Below are positions 7,120-13,662 of a stretch of 15,011 bases of DNA, one piece after another. Source of the DNA: Savagea sp. (GTDB lineage: Bacteria > Bacillota > Bacilli > Bacillales_A > Planococcaceae); contig JASLJC010000104.1 in NCBI GenBank assembly GCA_030152585.1, positions 1 through 15,011 on the forward strand, read 5' to 3'. The notes under the pieces are model-generated. The model made no database searches. It was not told the origin of the DNA and worked only from the letters and a program-made list of their open reading frames with translations. The translations under genes were made by a program, and so were the position numbers. Position 1 is the stretch's first letter, and every line of letters starts with the position of its first letter.

Positions 7120-8925
7120 ATGCGCCAATTACATATTATTCAATTAAGTATGAAGCGTATTTACAATAACCCTCGCGCTTATTTATTCGGCTTTTTATTT
7201 TTACAAAGTATTCGTTGGTTAATGGCTGTTCCACTCCTGACATTTTTGTTTTATCAAATGTTGAAAGCCGCAGGATTATCGAGTATAACGAATGCGAATA
7301 TCGGATATTTACTTACACAACCGATTGCTTTGTTATTCGTTACACTATTATTGTTTCTACTCACTTTTTTCATCTTCTTTGAATTCGGTTATTACTTTTT
7401 ATTAGCACATTACGATCGAATAGGACAATCTGTACGAACGCGGCATGTCGTTTATACGTTATGGAAAAAGATACCTTACTTTTTCAGTATGCACGCGCTT
7501 GTTTTCACATTTTATTTTTTAATCTTATTACCTGTCGCTTCTCTTGGACTTTCATCGACGTGGACAGAACAACTTCATATTCCCCGATTCATTACGGATG
7601 AATTAATGAATACGACATCTGGAAAAATGATATTTTTCACGTTTCTTACCGTTATTTTATTAGGGAATGTACGTTTTATTTTTAGTGTTTATTATTTTGT
7701 AACGGAACCAACCGAAACGATTCTCGGAGCTCTACGTAAAAGTTGGCACGCAACGAAAGGAAAAGTCGTACGAATCGTAACGACGTTGTTTAGCTTATTA
7801 GTAACAGTTAGCGGAGTGACGATTCTTTTCATCGGTCTATTATTATTACCGATTTACGTATTAGAAAAAGGACTCGCAATGCCATTACCGCTTCTTGCGG
7901 CTTTTACATTAGCTTTCATTCAAGGTGTTCTTTTCATTATCGGTGCTCTTGTCCAACCGTTGTTAACAGAAGCAGTAACAGTAATGGAACGAGAAGAAGG
8001 AGCGAAACCTGACCGCGTCATTTTTCAAAAAAGAAAATGGGTGCGTCATCCATCCTTTGTCATCATCGGTAGTATAGTCGGCTTATGTATCATGACGTGG
8101 ATTCATTACAATACATTAACCGCCACGGTTTACCAACCAATTACGAAAATTGTTGCACATCGAGGGTATGCAGCCGCTGCGTTAGAAAATACGATACCGA
8201 GTTTAGAAAAAGCAGCTGAAGCAGGTGCAGATTATGTAGAAATGGACATACAACAAACGAAAGATGGTCAGTTTGTCGTCTATCATGATGAAACATTACG
8301 TCGCTTAGGTAACCTTGAGCAATCGATTGGCGAATCTACGTACGATGAACTCGTAGGATTACCGTTATCAAACGGACGTTTCAAAGCGACATTACCGAGT
8401 TTTACATCTTATATAGAGCGAGCAAAACAACTCGACATTCCACTGCTCGTTGAAGTCAAAACGTATGGGCACGAATCAGAAGAACTCGCGGCTCAACTTC
8501 TCCATCTACTCGATCAATATGACGTTCTCGGTACTTACATCGTTCAATCGTTAAACCACGAACTCCTTCGGGAATTAGAACGACTCGATGGACGTATTCA
8601 GACGAGTGACATTTATGCTTTAAATATCGGAGGTGTTCCGAAAACACCTGCGCCGTATGTTAGTATCGAAGACTTTTCGATCCGACCTTCTTTTATGAAA
8701 GCACTCAGCGAAAAAGAGAAACAACTTTTTGTCTGGACTGTAAATGACCGAAAAACGATGGAAGATTACATGACACTTGGCATATATGGCTTAATTACAA
8801 ATTATGTCTCAGAAGCCGTCGCCCTTCGAGATTCATATGACGAAGAAATAACATTATTTGAACGGCTCCGTTATATGATTCGCAAAACGACCGAAGCAAA
8901 CGGCATTTTATGGCCATTTACTTAA
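7120..8925 (+). CDS. membrane-anchored glycerophosphodiester phosphodiesterase
   Basis: The 601-residue protein has an N-terminal membrane domain of about seven helices (residues about 30-335; GPDPase membrane-domain type) and a C-terminal GDPD catalytic domain (about 343-570). GDPD enzymes hydrolyse glycerophosphodiesters to an alcohol and glycerol-3-phosphate. Catalytic and metal-binding residues are visible: the AHRG motif with H347 and R348, E374 and D376 in VEMDIQQTKDG, and H389 in VYHDETLRR. After the last helix the catalytic domain is probably outside the cell, acting on lipid head groups or teichoic-acid glycerol phosphate (inference). AAAGGA lies 7 nt before the ATG within the end of the preceding gene. 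Length matches the fused Bacilli class of about 590 residues. A hairpin terminator follows. Confidence 0.92.
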   Translation: MRQLHIIQLSMKRIYNNPRAYLFGFLFLQSIRWLMAVPLLTFLFYQMLKAAGLSSITNANIGYLLTQPIALLFVTLLLFLLTFFIFFEFGYYFLLAHYDRIGQSVRTRHVVYTLWKKIPYFFSMHALVFTFYFLILLPVASLGLSSTWTEQLHIPRFITDELMNTTSGKMIFFTFLTVILLGNVRFIFSVYYFVTEPTETILGALRKSWHATKGKVVRIVTTLFSLLVTVSGVTILFIGLLLLPIYVLEKGLAMPLPLLAAFTLAFIQGVLFIIGALVQPLLTEAVTVMEREEGAKPDRVIFQKRKWVRHPSFVIIGSIVGLCIMTWIHYNTLTATVYQPITKIVAHRGYAAAALENTIPSLEKAAEAGADYVEMDIQQTKDGQFVVYHDETLRRLGNLEQSIGESTYDELVGLPLSNGRFKATLPSFTSYIERAKQLDIPLLVEVKTYGHESEELAAQLLHLLDQYDVLGTYIVQSLNHELLRELERLDGRIQTSDIYALNIGGVPKTPAPYVSIEDFSIRPSFMKALSEKEKQLFVWTVNDRKTMEDYMTLGIYGLITNYVSEAVALRDSYDEEITLFERLRYMIRKTTEANGILWPFT

Positions 8926-8939
8926 ATTGTATAGGTATG

Positions 8940-8976
8940 AACGCGTAGGGAATGATTTTTACATTTCATACGCGTT
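8940..8976 (+). terminator. terminator after the GDPD gene
   Basis: AACGCGTA (8940-8947) pairs with TACGCGTT (8969-8976). The stem continues through GGAATG (8949-8954) with CATTTC (8962-8967) after one mismatch, enclosing a 7-nt loop. A TTTTAT run follows. It lies 15 nt after the stop codon. Confidence 0.7.
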
Positions 8977-9100
8977 TTATCTGTTCTATGACTTTCGATA
9001 TAGAACATCGTGCAACTTGTAGAGAAATTTGATATATTAGACGTAGAAGAACGCACTTTTCGTCTCATTTTACGAACTGTACGAGGAAAGGAGACACTGT

Positions 9101-10588
9101 ATGAAAGCGATTAATTTACGCTCTCTCATCGTCGCCAAAGAAACGTTATCTCCTTCGTTACTTCAACGAATGATTGAAACGTTTGAAATCGACATAAAAC
9201 GTCACGAACTCGAAGATTTAAAAATACTCGTTGATGCCATTTATGAAAAAGGGACGATTACGCCGTTACATCACTTCTTCGTCGGATTTCGAATTGAACA
9301 AATTAGTAAAGAATTCGACTTACTTCGTGTTTCAGACGAATGTGTCGTCAACATTGAATTGAAATGGCAAAATACCGGAGAAAAAATGGAACGTCAACTT
9401 CGTCAAAATCGGTATTATTTAAATAGTTTAGATCGCGACCTTTATTTATTTACATTTGTTAGTACCGAACGAGCATTGTATCGATTAAATGGCGAACGGT
9501 ATGAACGTGTACCACTAGAAGAACTAATTACGATTTTAAATCGTCAACGTCATTTACTCGATGCAGATATTCAAGAACTTTTTTCTCCGACAAAATATTT
9601 AGTATCTCCCTTTAACCAGATTGGACCATTTTTAAATGCTCATTATTTTTTAACGAGTCAACAACAACAGTTTAAAGACATTGTATTAGAACACATTGGT
9701 ACGGGGAAGAAAGGACGTATTTTAGCAATCGAAGGAGAAGCTGGTACGGGGAAGACATTACTCACATATGATATTGCGAAACATTATGATTTTCACGAGA
9801 AAAAACACGTACATATTATTCATTGTGGTTTATTAAATAAAGGACATCGACGGTTACAAGAAGTCGGATTTCGAATTGATTCTATTTATACGATTAATTG
9901 GGATGACTTATATGAAGCAGATATTGTTATTATCGATGAAGCGCAGCGGATGCATCCGGAAGATGTTCATCGATTGCTTGCTTACGCTGAAGTGAACGCG
10001 ATTAATTTACTATTTTCGTACGATCCGACACAATATATTGGACGAGATGAAGCGATGTTTAAAAATGAAGAGACATTCGCACAACGAACGACATACGAGC
10101 GACCTTTAAAATTAACAGGGCGTATTCGGTCTAACAGAGAAATCATTTCCTTTGTGAAAAAATTGTTTAATCGAAAACACCCGGGACCTATTGAAACGTA
10201 TGACAATATAGAATTTCAATATTTTACAACAATCGAAGATGCAGAGCAATTTGTCAAACTGAAAGAACGAACCGGTTGGAAATTTATCGATTATACCGTG
10301 CCCCAAGCGAATGGGACAGATATTCAACAAATGTCTTTAAATTTCGAACGAAATTCACATCAAGTAATTGGACAAGAGTTTGATAAAGTCATCATTATCA
10401 TCGGCGAAGCGGTACGTTACAATACGAACGGTCGACTCGTCGATAGTGAGTTTACGAGTAATTATTCCGCTGCGCGGATGATCCATCAAAATATGACACG
10501 TGCACGTGAAGCGCTTCACATCGTCATTTTAAACAATGTTGAAATTTTAGAAACGTGCGTTACATTATTACAATCCGATCGTTTGTAA
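9101..10588 (+). CDS. PD-(D/E)XK-like nuclease fused to DUF2075-type SF1 helicase
   Basis: The 495-residue product has two parts. Residues about 40-110 resemble a PD-(D/E)XK or NERD-like nuclease: E66, D73 in EFDLLRV, then E86-L-K88 in VVNIELKW, followed by a helix with Q99 and Q102. Residues about 185-490 are a superfamily 1 helicase/ATPase of the DUF2075 kind: Walker A GEAGTGKT (212-219), Walker B IVIIDEAQRM with D279 and E280, LFSYDPTQ, LTGRIRSN, GQEFDKVIIIIGE and C-terminal MTRAREALHIVI. All motifs look intact, so a DNA-cutting, ATP-driven enzyme is likely. No membrane segment is present. GGAAAGGAG lies about 9 nt before the ATG. The gene stands alone between core operons with no terminator before the trp promoter. 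A role in phage defence or DNA repair is inference; single-gene nuclease-helicase immunity proteins with DUF2075 are known in staphylococci (Nhi). Confidence 0.82.
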   Translation: MKAINLRSLIVAKETLSPSLLQRMIETFEIDIKRHELEDLKILVDAIYEKGTITPLHHFFVGFRIEQISKEFDLLRVSDECVVNIELKWQNTGEKMERQLRQNRYYLNSLDRDLYLFTFVSTERALYRLNGERYERVPLEELITILNRQRHLLDADIQELFSPTKYLVSPFNQIGPFLNAHYFLTSQQQQFKDIVLEHIGTGKKGRILAIEGEAGTGKTLLTYDIAKHYDFHEKKHVHIIHCGLLNKGHRRLQEVGFRIDSIYTINWDDLYEADIVIIDEAQRMHPEDVHRLLAYAEVNAINLLFSYDPTQYIGRDEAMFKNEETFAQRTTYERPLKLTGRIRSNREIISFVKKLFNRKHPGPIETYDNIEFQYFTTIEDAEQFVKLKERTGWKFIDYTVPQANGTDIQQMSLNFERNSHQVIGQEFDKVIIIIGEAVRYNTNGRLVDSEFTSNYSAARMIHQNMTRAREALHIVILNNVEILETCVTLLQSDRL

Positions 10589-10604
10589 TATTTTTCAGAA
10601 TAGG

Positions 10605-10633
10605 TTGACAACTTTAAAAACATTCGCTATAGT
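10605..10633 (+). promoter_or_regulatory. trp operon promoter
   Basis: A perfect -35 TTGACA (10605-10610) is 17 nt from TATAGT (10628-10633). The start of transcription would be near 10640. It is the strongest sigma-A-like promoter in the window and stands directly before the T-box leader. Confidence 0.88.
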
Positions 10634-10640
10634 AAAGGCG

Positions 10641-10671
10641 TACTCGGTAGCGGGTACCTTAGAGACGAGTA
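10641..10671 (+). promoter_or_regulatory. 5' hairpin at the very start of the trp leader
   Basis: TACTCG (10641-10646) can pair with CGAGTA (10666-10671); a GGTA/TACC pairing (10646-10649 with 10655-10658) is possible inside or as an alternative. It precedes stem I of the T-box and is not part of the usual T-box fold. Its 3' arm includes one triplet of the GAG/TAG array and flanks another, so binding there and folding would compete. Confidence 0.4.
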
Positions 10672-10689
10672 GAGAAGAGAATAGTTGAG
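10662..10689 (+). repeat. GAG/TAG triplet array with 5-nt period (TRAP-site-like)
   Basis: GAG occurs at 10662, 10667, 10672 and 10677, TAG at 10682 and GAG at 10687, each separated by exactly 2 nt. An extra TAG lies at 10648. TRAP, the tryptophan-activated RNA-binding protein of B. subtilis relatives, binds about eleven (G/U)AG triplets spaced by 2-3 nt in the trp leader. Here only six are in phase and they precede a T-box, so the resemblance may be accidental in a purine-rich leader. The pattern itself is directly visible. Confidence 0.45.
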
Positions 10690-10919
10690 AAATCGAATAT
10701 TTAAGAATAGTAAACGTACGGTACAGTAGAGAGAGCGTATGGTTGGTGAAAATACGTCTGAACGTACGATTGAATGGACTTAAAAGAGCTCTTAAATTTC
10801 AATGAAAATGAAATGAATGAGCCGGAGCCTCCGTTACAGGCAAATTAGCCCTCTTTGAGGTGGCACCGCGCTCTTTTTTGTGACGCCCTCATTTTGCATA
10901 CGCAAAATGGGGGCTTTTT
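10689..10919 (+). promoter_or_regulatory. tRNA-Trp-responsive T-box riboswitch
   Basis: This leader element senses uncharged tRNA-Trp and controls readthrough into trpE. Stem I can be traced: an outer stem GAAAT/ATTTC (10689-10693 with 10796-10800), TTTAAG/CTTAAA (10700-10705 with 10779-10784), the specifier loop, CGTACG/CGTACG (10715-10720 with 10763-10768), the AGAGAG box (about 10728-10735) and the distal GGTTGGTGAAA loop closed by CGTAT/ATACG. The specifier GAA-TGG-A places the Trp codon TGG at 10775-10777. The T-box sequence GAGGTGGCACCGCG is at 10857-10870. In the antiterminator GAGG (10857-10860) pairs with CCTC (10887-10890), and GCG (10868-10870) with CGC (10884-10886). The bulge UGGC would pair with GCCA, fitting the G discriminator of tRNA-Trp. 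The antiterminator 3' strand overlaps the terminator, so the two are exclusive. Confidence 0.95.
10885..10919 (+). terminator. T-box terminator of the trp leader
   Basis: GCCCTCATTTTGC (10885-10897) pairs over 13 bp, with one G-U pair, with 10902-10914 across the loop ATAC. Five T residues (10915-10919) follow. Its 5' arm is shared with the antiterminator. Because no terminator is seen after the nuclease-helicase gene, this hairpin may also end that transcript when tryptophan is plentiful. Confidence 0.92.
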
Positions 10920-10952
10920 GTCGTTTTCTCAACAAGAGGAGAGTAGAAAAGC

Positions 10953-12014
10953 GTGTATTTTATTTATGAAAGACCGAAAGAAAAACCATTTTATGGTTCC
11001 CACGTCGATGAACAAATCGAAAAAAGAAATGGCTGTTGGTATATAAACGGGAGACAGACGAAACAGACAGATGATACGATAATTTCTCATATCGTTTCTT
11101 CTGCTATACCGTATATCGTTCTCATAACAGATCCAGCAACGCGTCATTTACCTAAAATGTATGATGCGCCAGACGTTACGTTCATCCGACCGCAACAAAT
11201 TTTAAAAAAGCGACCGATCGTTCATCAAACCCGTCCATTTCAACAAACATTCGTCCGGGAAGATCGTATCGACCGACAAACTTTCGAACAGGCGCAAAAA
11301 GTAAGCAAACAAGTCGTTTTATCAGAACGAGCAACTTATGCGTATGAAGGAAGTAGCTATGCAATTTATGAATACCTTCGAACGATCGAAAAACAATCGA
11401 CACACTTTTACATTGAAACAGGAAAACAGACGATACTCGGCGCTTCACCTGAAACGATTATCGCTCAACGAGGAGACCAATGGATAACAGAACTTCTTGC
11501 AGGTACAGCTCCTAAAGGTCAAATCGAAAAATTAGAAGAAGAAAAAGAAATCATAGAACATGAAATGCTCGTCAAAAGCGTTTTACAACGGTTAGCGTCT
11601 ACTGCTTGTCGCCATGAACGGGTTATTCGAACATTTCATCACGTTTACCATTATAGTACGACAGTGCAATTTCCAACATTGAATCAAACGCAATGGGATG
11701 CTTTATTTCCGGCAGATACGTTAATTGGAACACCTCGTGAAAAAGCGATTCCATTTATTCGTGACGTTCAAAAAAATAATCGACAATATTTCGGTGGAGC
11801 GGTCGGTTTAATAGGGAAAGATGTCGTCCATCTGTCGTTACTTATTCGAATGGCAGTAGCTGAACAATCGTTGATTCATTATGAAGCAGGAGCTGGGATT
11901 ACAGCACAATCGACATACGAAAGTGAACGAGCAGAAATTAAACAGAAACGGGCATTATTTGAAACGTTCGGCATACAACGAGAAGAGAAGAGCGAAGGAG
12001 AGAAGAGATCATGA
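10953..12014 (+). CDS. trpE: anthranilate synthase component I, short form
   Basis: TrpE converts chorismate to anthranilate using ammonia supplied by a glutamine amidotransferase. This version has 353 residues, against about 460-520 usually. The chorismate-binding domain (about residues 100-345) is recognisable: AGT at 183-185 in LLAGTAPKG, IEHEML (201-206), GTPREKAI, YFGGAVGLI and YEAGAGITAQS (310-320). Alanine at 183, where PabB has lysine, favours TrpE over aminodeoxychorismate synthase, and the T-box operon agrees. The sequence is divergent: GTPREKAI is closer to isochorismate-synthase types than the TrpE SGAPK motif. Only about 95 residues precede the catalytic domain and no LLES tryptophan-binding motif is seen, so feedback inhibition may be absent. 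The start is a GTG with GAGGAG 11 nt upstream; no in-frame ATG lies near. It overlaps trpD by 4 nt (ATGA). Confidence 0.85.
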   Translation: MYFIYERPKEKPFYGSHVDEQIEKRNGCWYINGRQTKQTDDTIISHIVSSAIPYIVLITDPATRHLPKMYDAPDVTFIRPQQILKKRPIVHQTRPFQQTFVREDRIDRQTFEQAQKVSKQVVLSERATYAYEGSSYAIYEYLRTIEKQSTHFYIETGKQTILGASPETIIAQRGDQWITELLAGTAPKGQIEKLEEEKEIIEHEMLVKSVLQRLASTACRHERVIRTFHHVYHYSTTVQFPTLNQTQWDALFPADTLIGTPREKAIPFIRDVQKNNRQYFGGAVGLIGKDVVHLSLLIRMAVAEQSLIHYEAGAGITAQSTYESERAEIKQKRALFETFGIQREEKSEGEKRS

Positions 12015-12916
12015 CCATTTATGAAGAGACATTCAATATCCAACTTCAAAAGTTACCGACATTACAATTTGAACGAGATGTTCAAACGTTACTTACCCCT
12101 TTAATCCGAAGTGAAAATGGTAATTACTTTGATAATTGTGGTACAGGAGGAGATGGAATCGGTACGTTTAATATTAGTACAACCGCTGCGTTCATACTCG
12201 CAGCAGGTGGAGTTCCTATCGCTAAAAATGGAAATAGCGCGATATCTAGTCAATCAGGGAGTTCGGATGTTTTACGGGCACTCGGCATTTCAACAGTAAC
12301 GACATTAGAGGAAGCGCATCAGCAAATCGAACGATTCGGTCTTACTTTTTTACATGCGCCTCATATGCAACCGCTCATGCGGCGAGTCAAAAAAGCAAGG
12401 GAACATTATAAACGACCGACGGTATTTAACGATATCGGACCTCTTACGAATCCATTTCCGTTACAGTCACAATATGTTGGTGTAACAAAACGGGCATTAT
12501 TACCTCATTACGCCAAAGTATTACAAACACTCGGACGCCGACGATTTTTAGTGTTAACGAATGAAACAGGAATGGACGAAGCAGGCTTAGTTGGAAGGAA
12601 CGATTACATTTTTTATGATGGATTACAAATAGAGAAAGGATTTTTCTACGCATCGGATTATGGTTTCAAAAGTGCGCCTCTTACCCCACTTTTAGGACGT
12701 TCACCGGAAGAAAATTGCAATATTTTAATCCGCTTATTACGTGGAGAAGAGAAAGGAGCACGTCGAGATATCGTCGTACTCAATAGTGCACTCGGCTTTT
12801 TAACATACGGTACGGTAGCTACATTAGAAGAGGGAATCGATCGCGCTCAGTCTATTATAACAAGTGGACATGCGTATGCTTTACTTTTACAGTTGAAGGA
12901 GGCATCGTCATGTTAA
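12011..12916 (+). CDS. trpD: anthranilate phosphoribosyltransferase, short form
   Basis: TrpD joins anthranilate to phosphoribosyl pyrophosphate. The 301-residue protein has the PRPP-binding CGTGGDG at 43-49, FNISTTAAF, SSQSGSSDVLRALG, VFNDIGPLTNP and the Mg-binding GMDEAGL. It lacks about 35 residues at the N-terminus relative to the usual 335-345, where CGTGGDG sits near residue 78; most of the first helical segment is gone. In the normally conserved KHGNR, this protein reads K72-N-G-N-S, so the histidine and arginine are replaced. The arginine of VKKAREHYKRPT is kept. The ATG overlaps the trpE stop (ATGA), indicating translational coupling. The 3' end overlaps trpC by 7 nt. No upstream start in frame could restore the missing part. 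Assignment is firm from motifs and position; full activity is not certain. Confidence 0.92.
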   Translation: MTIYEETFNIQLQKLPTLQFERDVQTLLTPLIRSENGNYFDNCGTGGDGIGTFNISTTAAFILAAGGVPIAKNGNSAISSQSGSSDVLRALGISTVTTLEEAHQQIERFGLTFLHAPHMQPLMRRVKKAREHYKRPTVFNDIGPLTNPFPLQSQYVGVTKRALLPHYAKVLQTLGRRRFLVLTNETGMDEAGLVGRNDYIFYDGLQIEKGFFYASDYGFKSAPLTPLLGRSPEENCNILIRLLRGEEKGARRDIVVLNSALGFLTYGTVATLEEGIDRAQSIITSGHAYALLLQLKEASSC

Positions 12917-13662
12917 ATAAAATCCGACAAACGAAATTGAAAGAACTTGCTACAATCGGTTCTTATGATGTTCCTCGTCATACTGGACCTTCATTACGCG
13001 ATACATTACTTCAATCAAAAAGGATAGAAGTAATCGCTGAAATTAAACGTGCTTCTCCGTCACGTGGCATTATCTGCGAGACATTACATGTGGAAAAGCA
13101 AGTAGAAGCGTATGAACGTGGAGGTGCGTGCGCCATTTCAGTTTTAACAGATGAAACGTATTTTTCTGGCAGTAATCATGACTTACAACGCGCAGCGGCT
13201 GTCACTCGCTTGCCGATTTTAGCAAAAGATTTTTTCATATCTGAAAAGCAAGTCGAACGTGCTCGCTTTTACGGAGCAACGGTTATTTTAATTATCGCCC
13301 GATTTGTAACAGATGACGAAGCGTTCCGTCTCATTCAGCGAGCGAAACAATTACAAATGGACATATTGATTGAAGTGCATACGAAAGATGAATTAGAGCG
13401 TATGCGTCCTTATGCAGAAGATGTTATTTATGGTATCAATAATCGAGATTTATCAACGTTTACCGTTGATTTTGAACCGACGAATCGATTAAGCGAACAT
13501 ATGCCGCGCCCTTATATAAGTGAAAGTGGTTTTCGTACGAAAGAAGACGTTTTATCATTGTCTACTCGACCAGATGGTTTATTAATTGGTTCGGCTTTCA
13601 TGTTGAGTGAATCACCTGAACAATTATTACCGACATTTCGTATTTTAAAGGAGGACGAGTAA
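12910..13662 (+). CDS. trpC: indole-3-glycerol-phosphate synthase
   Basis: This cytosolic beta/alpha-barrel enzyme of 250 residues closes the indole ring of carboxyphenylamino-deoxyribulose phosphate. Catalytic motifs are in order and intact: AEIKRASPSRG (lysine), LAKDFFIS (lysine), LIEVHTKDEL (glutamate), GINNRDLSTF (asparagine) and YISESGF (serine). It ends with the phosphate-binding DGLLIGSAFM. Length is normal or slightly short for the family. AAGGAGG lies 8 nt before the ATG, inside the end of trpD, and the genes overlap by 7 nt. It is the least altered enzyme of the operon. Confidence 0.96.
   Translation: MLNKIRQTKLKELATIGSYDVPRHTGPSLRDTLLQSKRIEVIAEIKRASPSRGIICETLHVEKQVEAYERGGACAISVLTDETYFSGSNHDLQRAAAVTRLPILAKDFFISEKQVERARFYGATVILIIARFVTDDEAFRLIQRAKQLQMDILIEVHTKDELERMRPYAEDVIYGINNRDLSTFTVDFEPTNRLSEHMPRPYISESGFRTKEDVLSLSTRPDGLLIGSAFMLSESPEQLLPTFRILKEDE

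Noticed and set aside
9101..10588. Nuclease-helicase gene as part of a transposon or integrated element
   Set aside because: No flanking inverted or direct repeats, integrase or transposase were seen, and only this one gene separates two ordinary operons.
10855..11046. Small open frame or leader peptide over the T-box terminator
   Set aside because: It runs through the T-box and terminator and into trpE in another frame; the leader is explained by the T-box, which needs no leader peptide.
12011..12016. Missing trpG between trpE and trpD as a sign of gene loss
   Set aside because: In many Bacilli the shared amidotransferase (pabA/trpG) lies in the folate operon, so absence here is ordinary.
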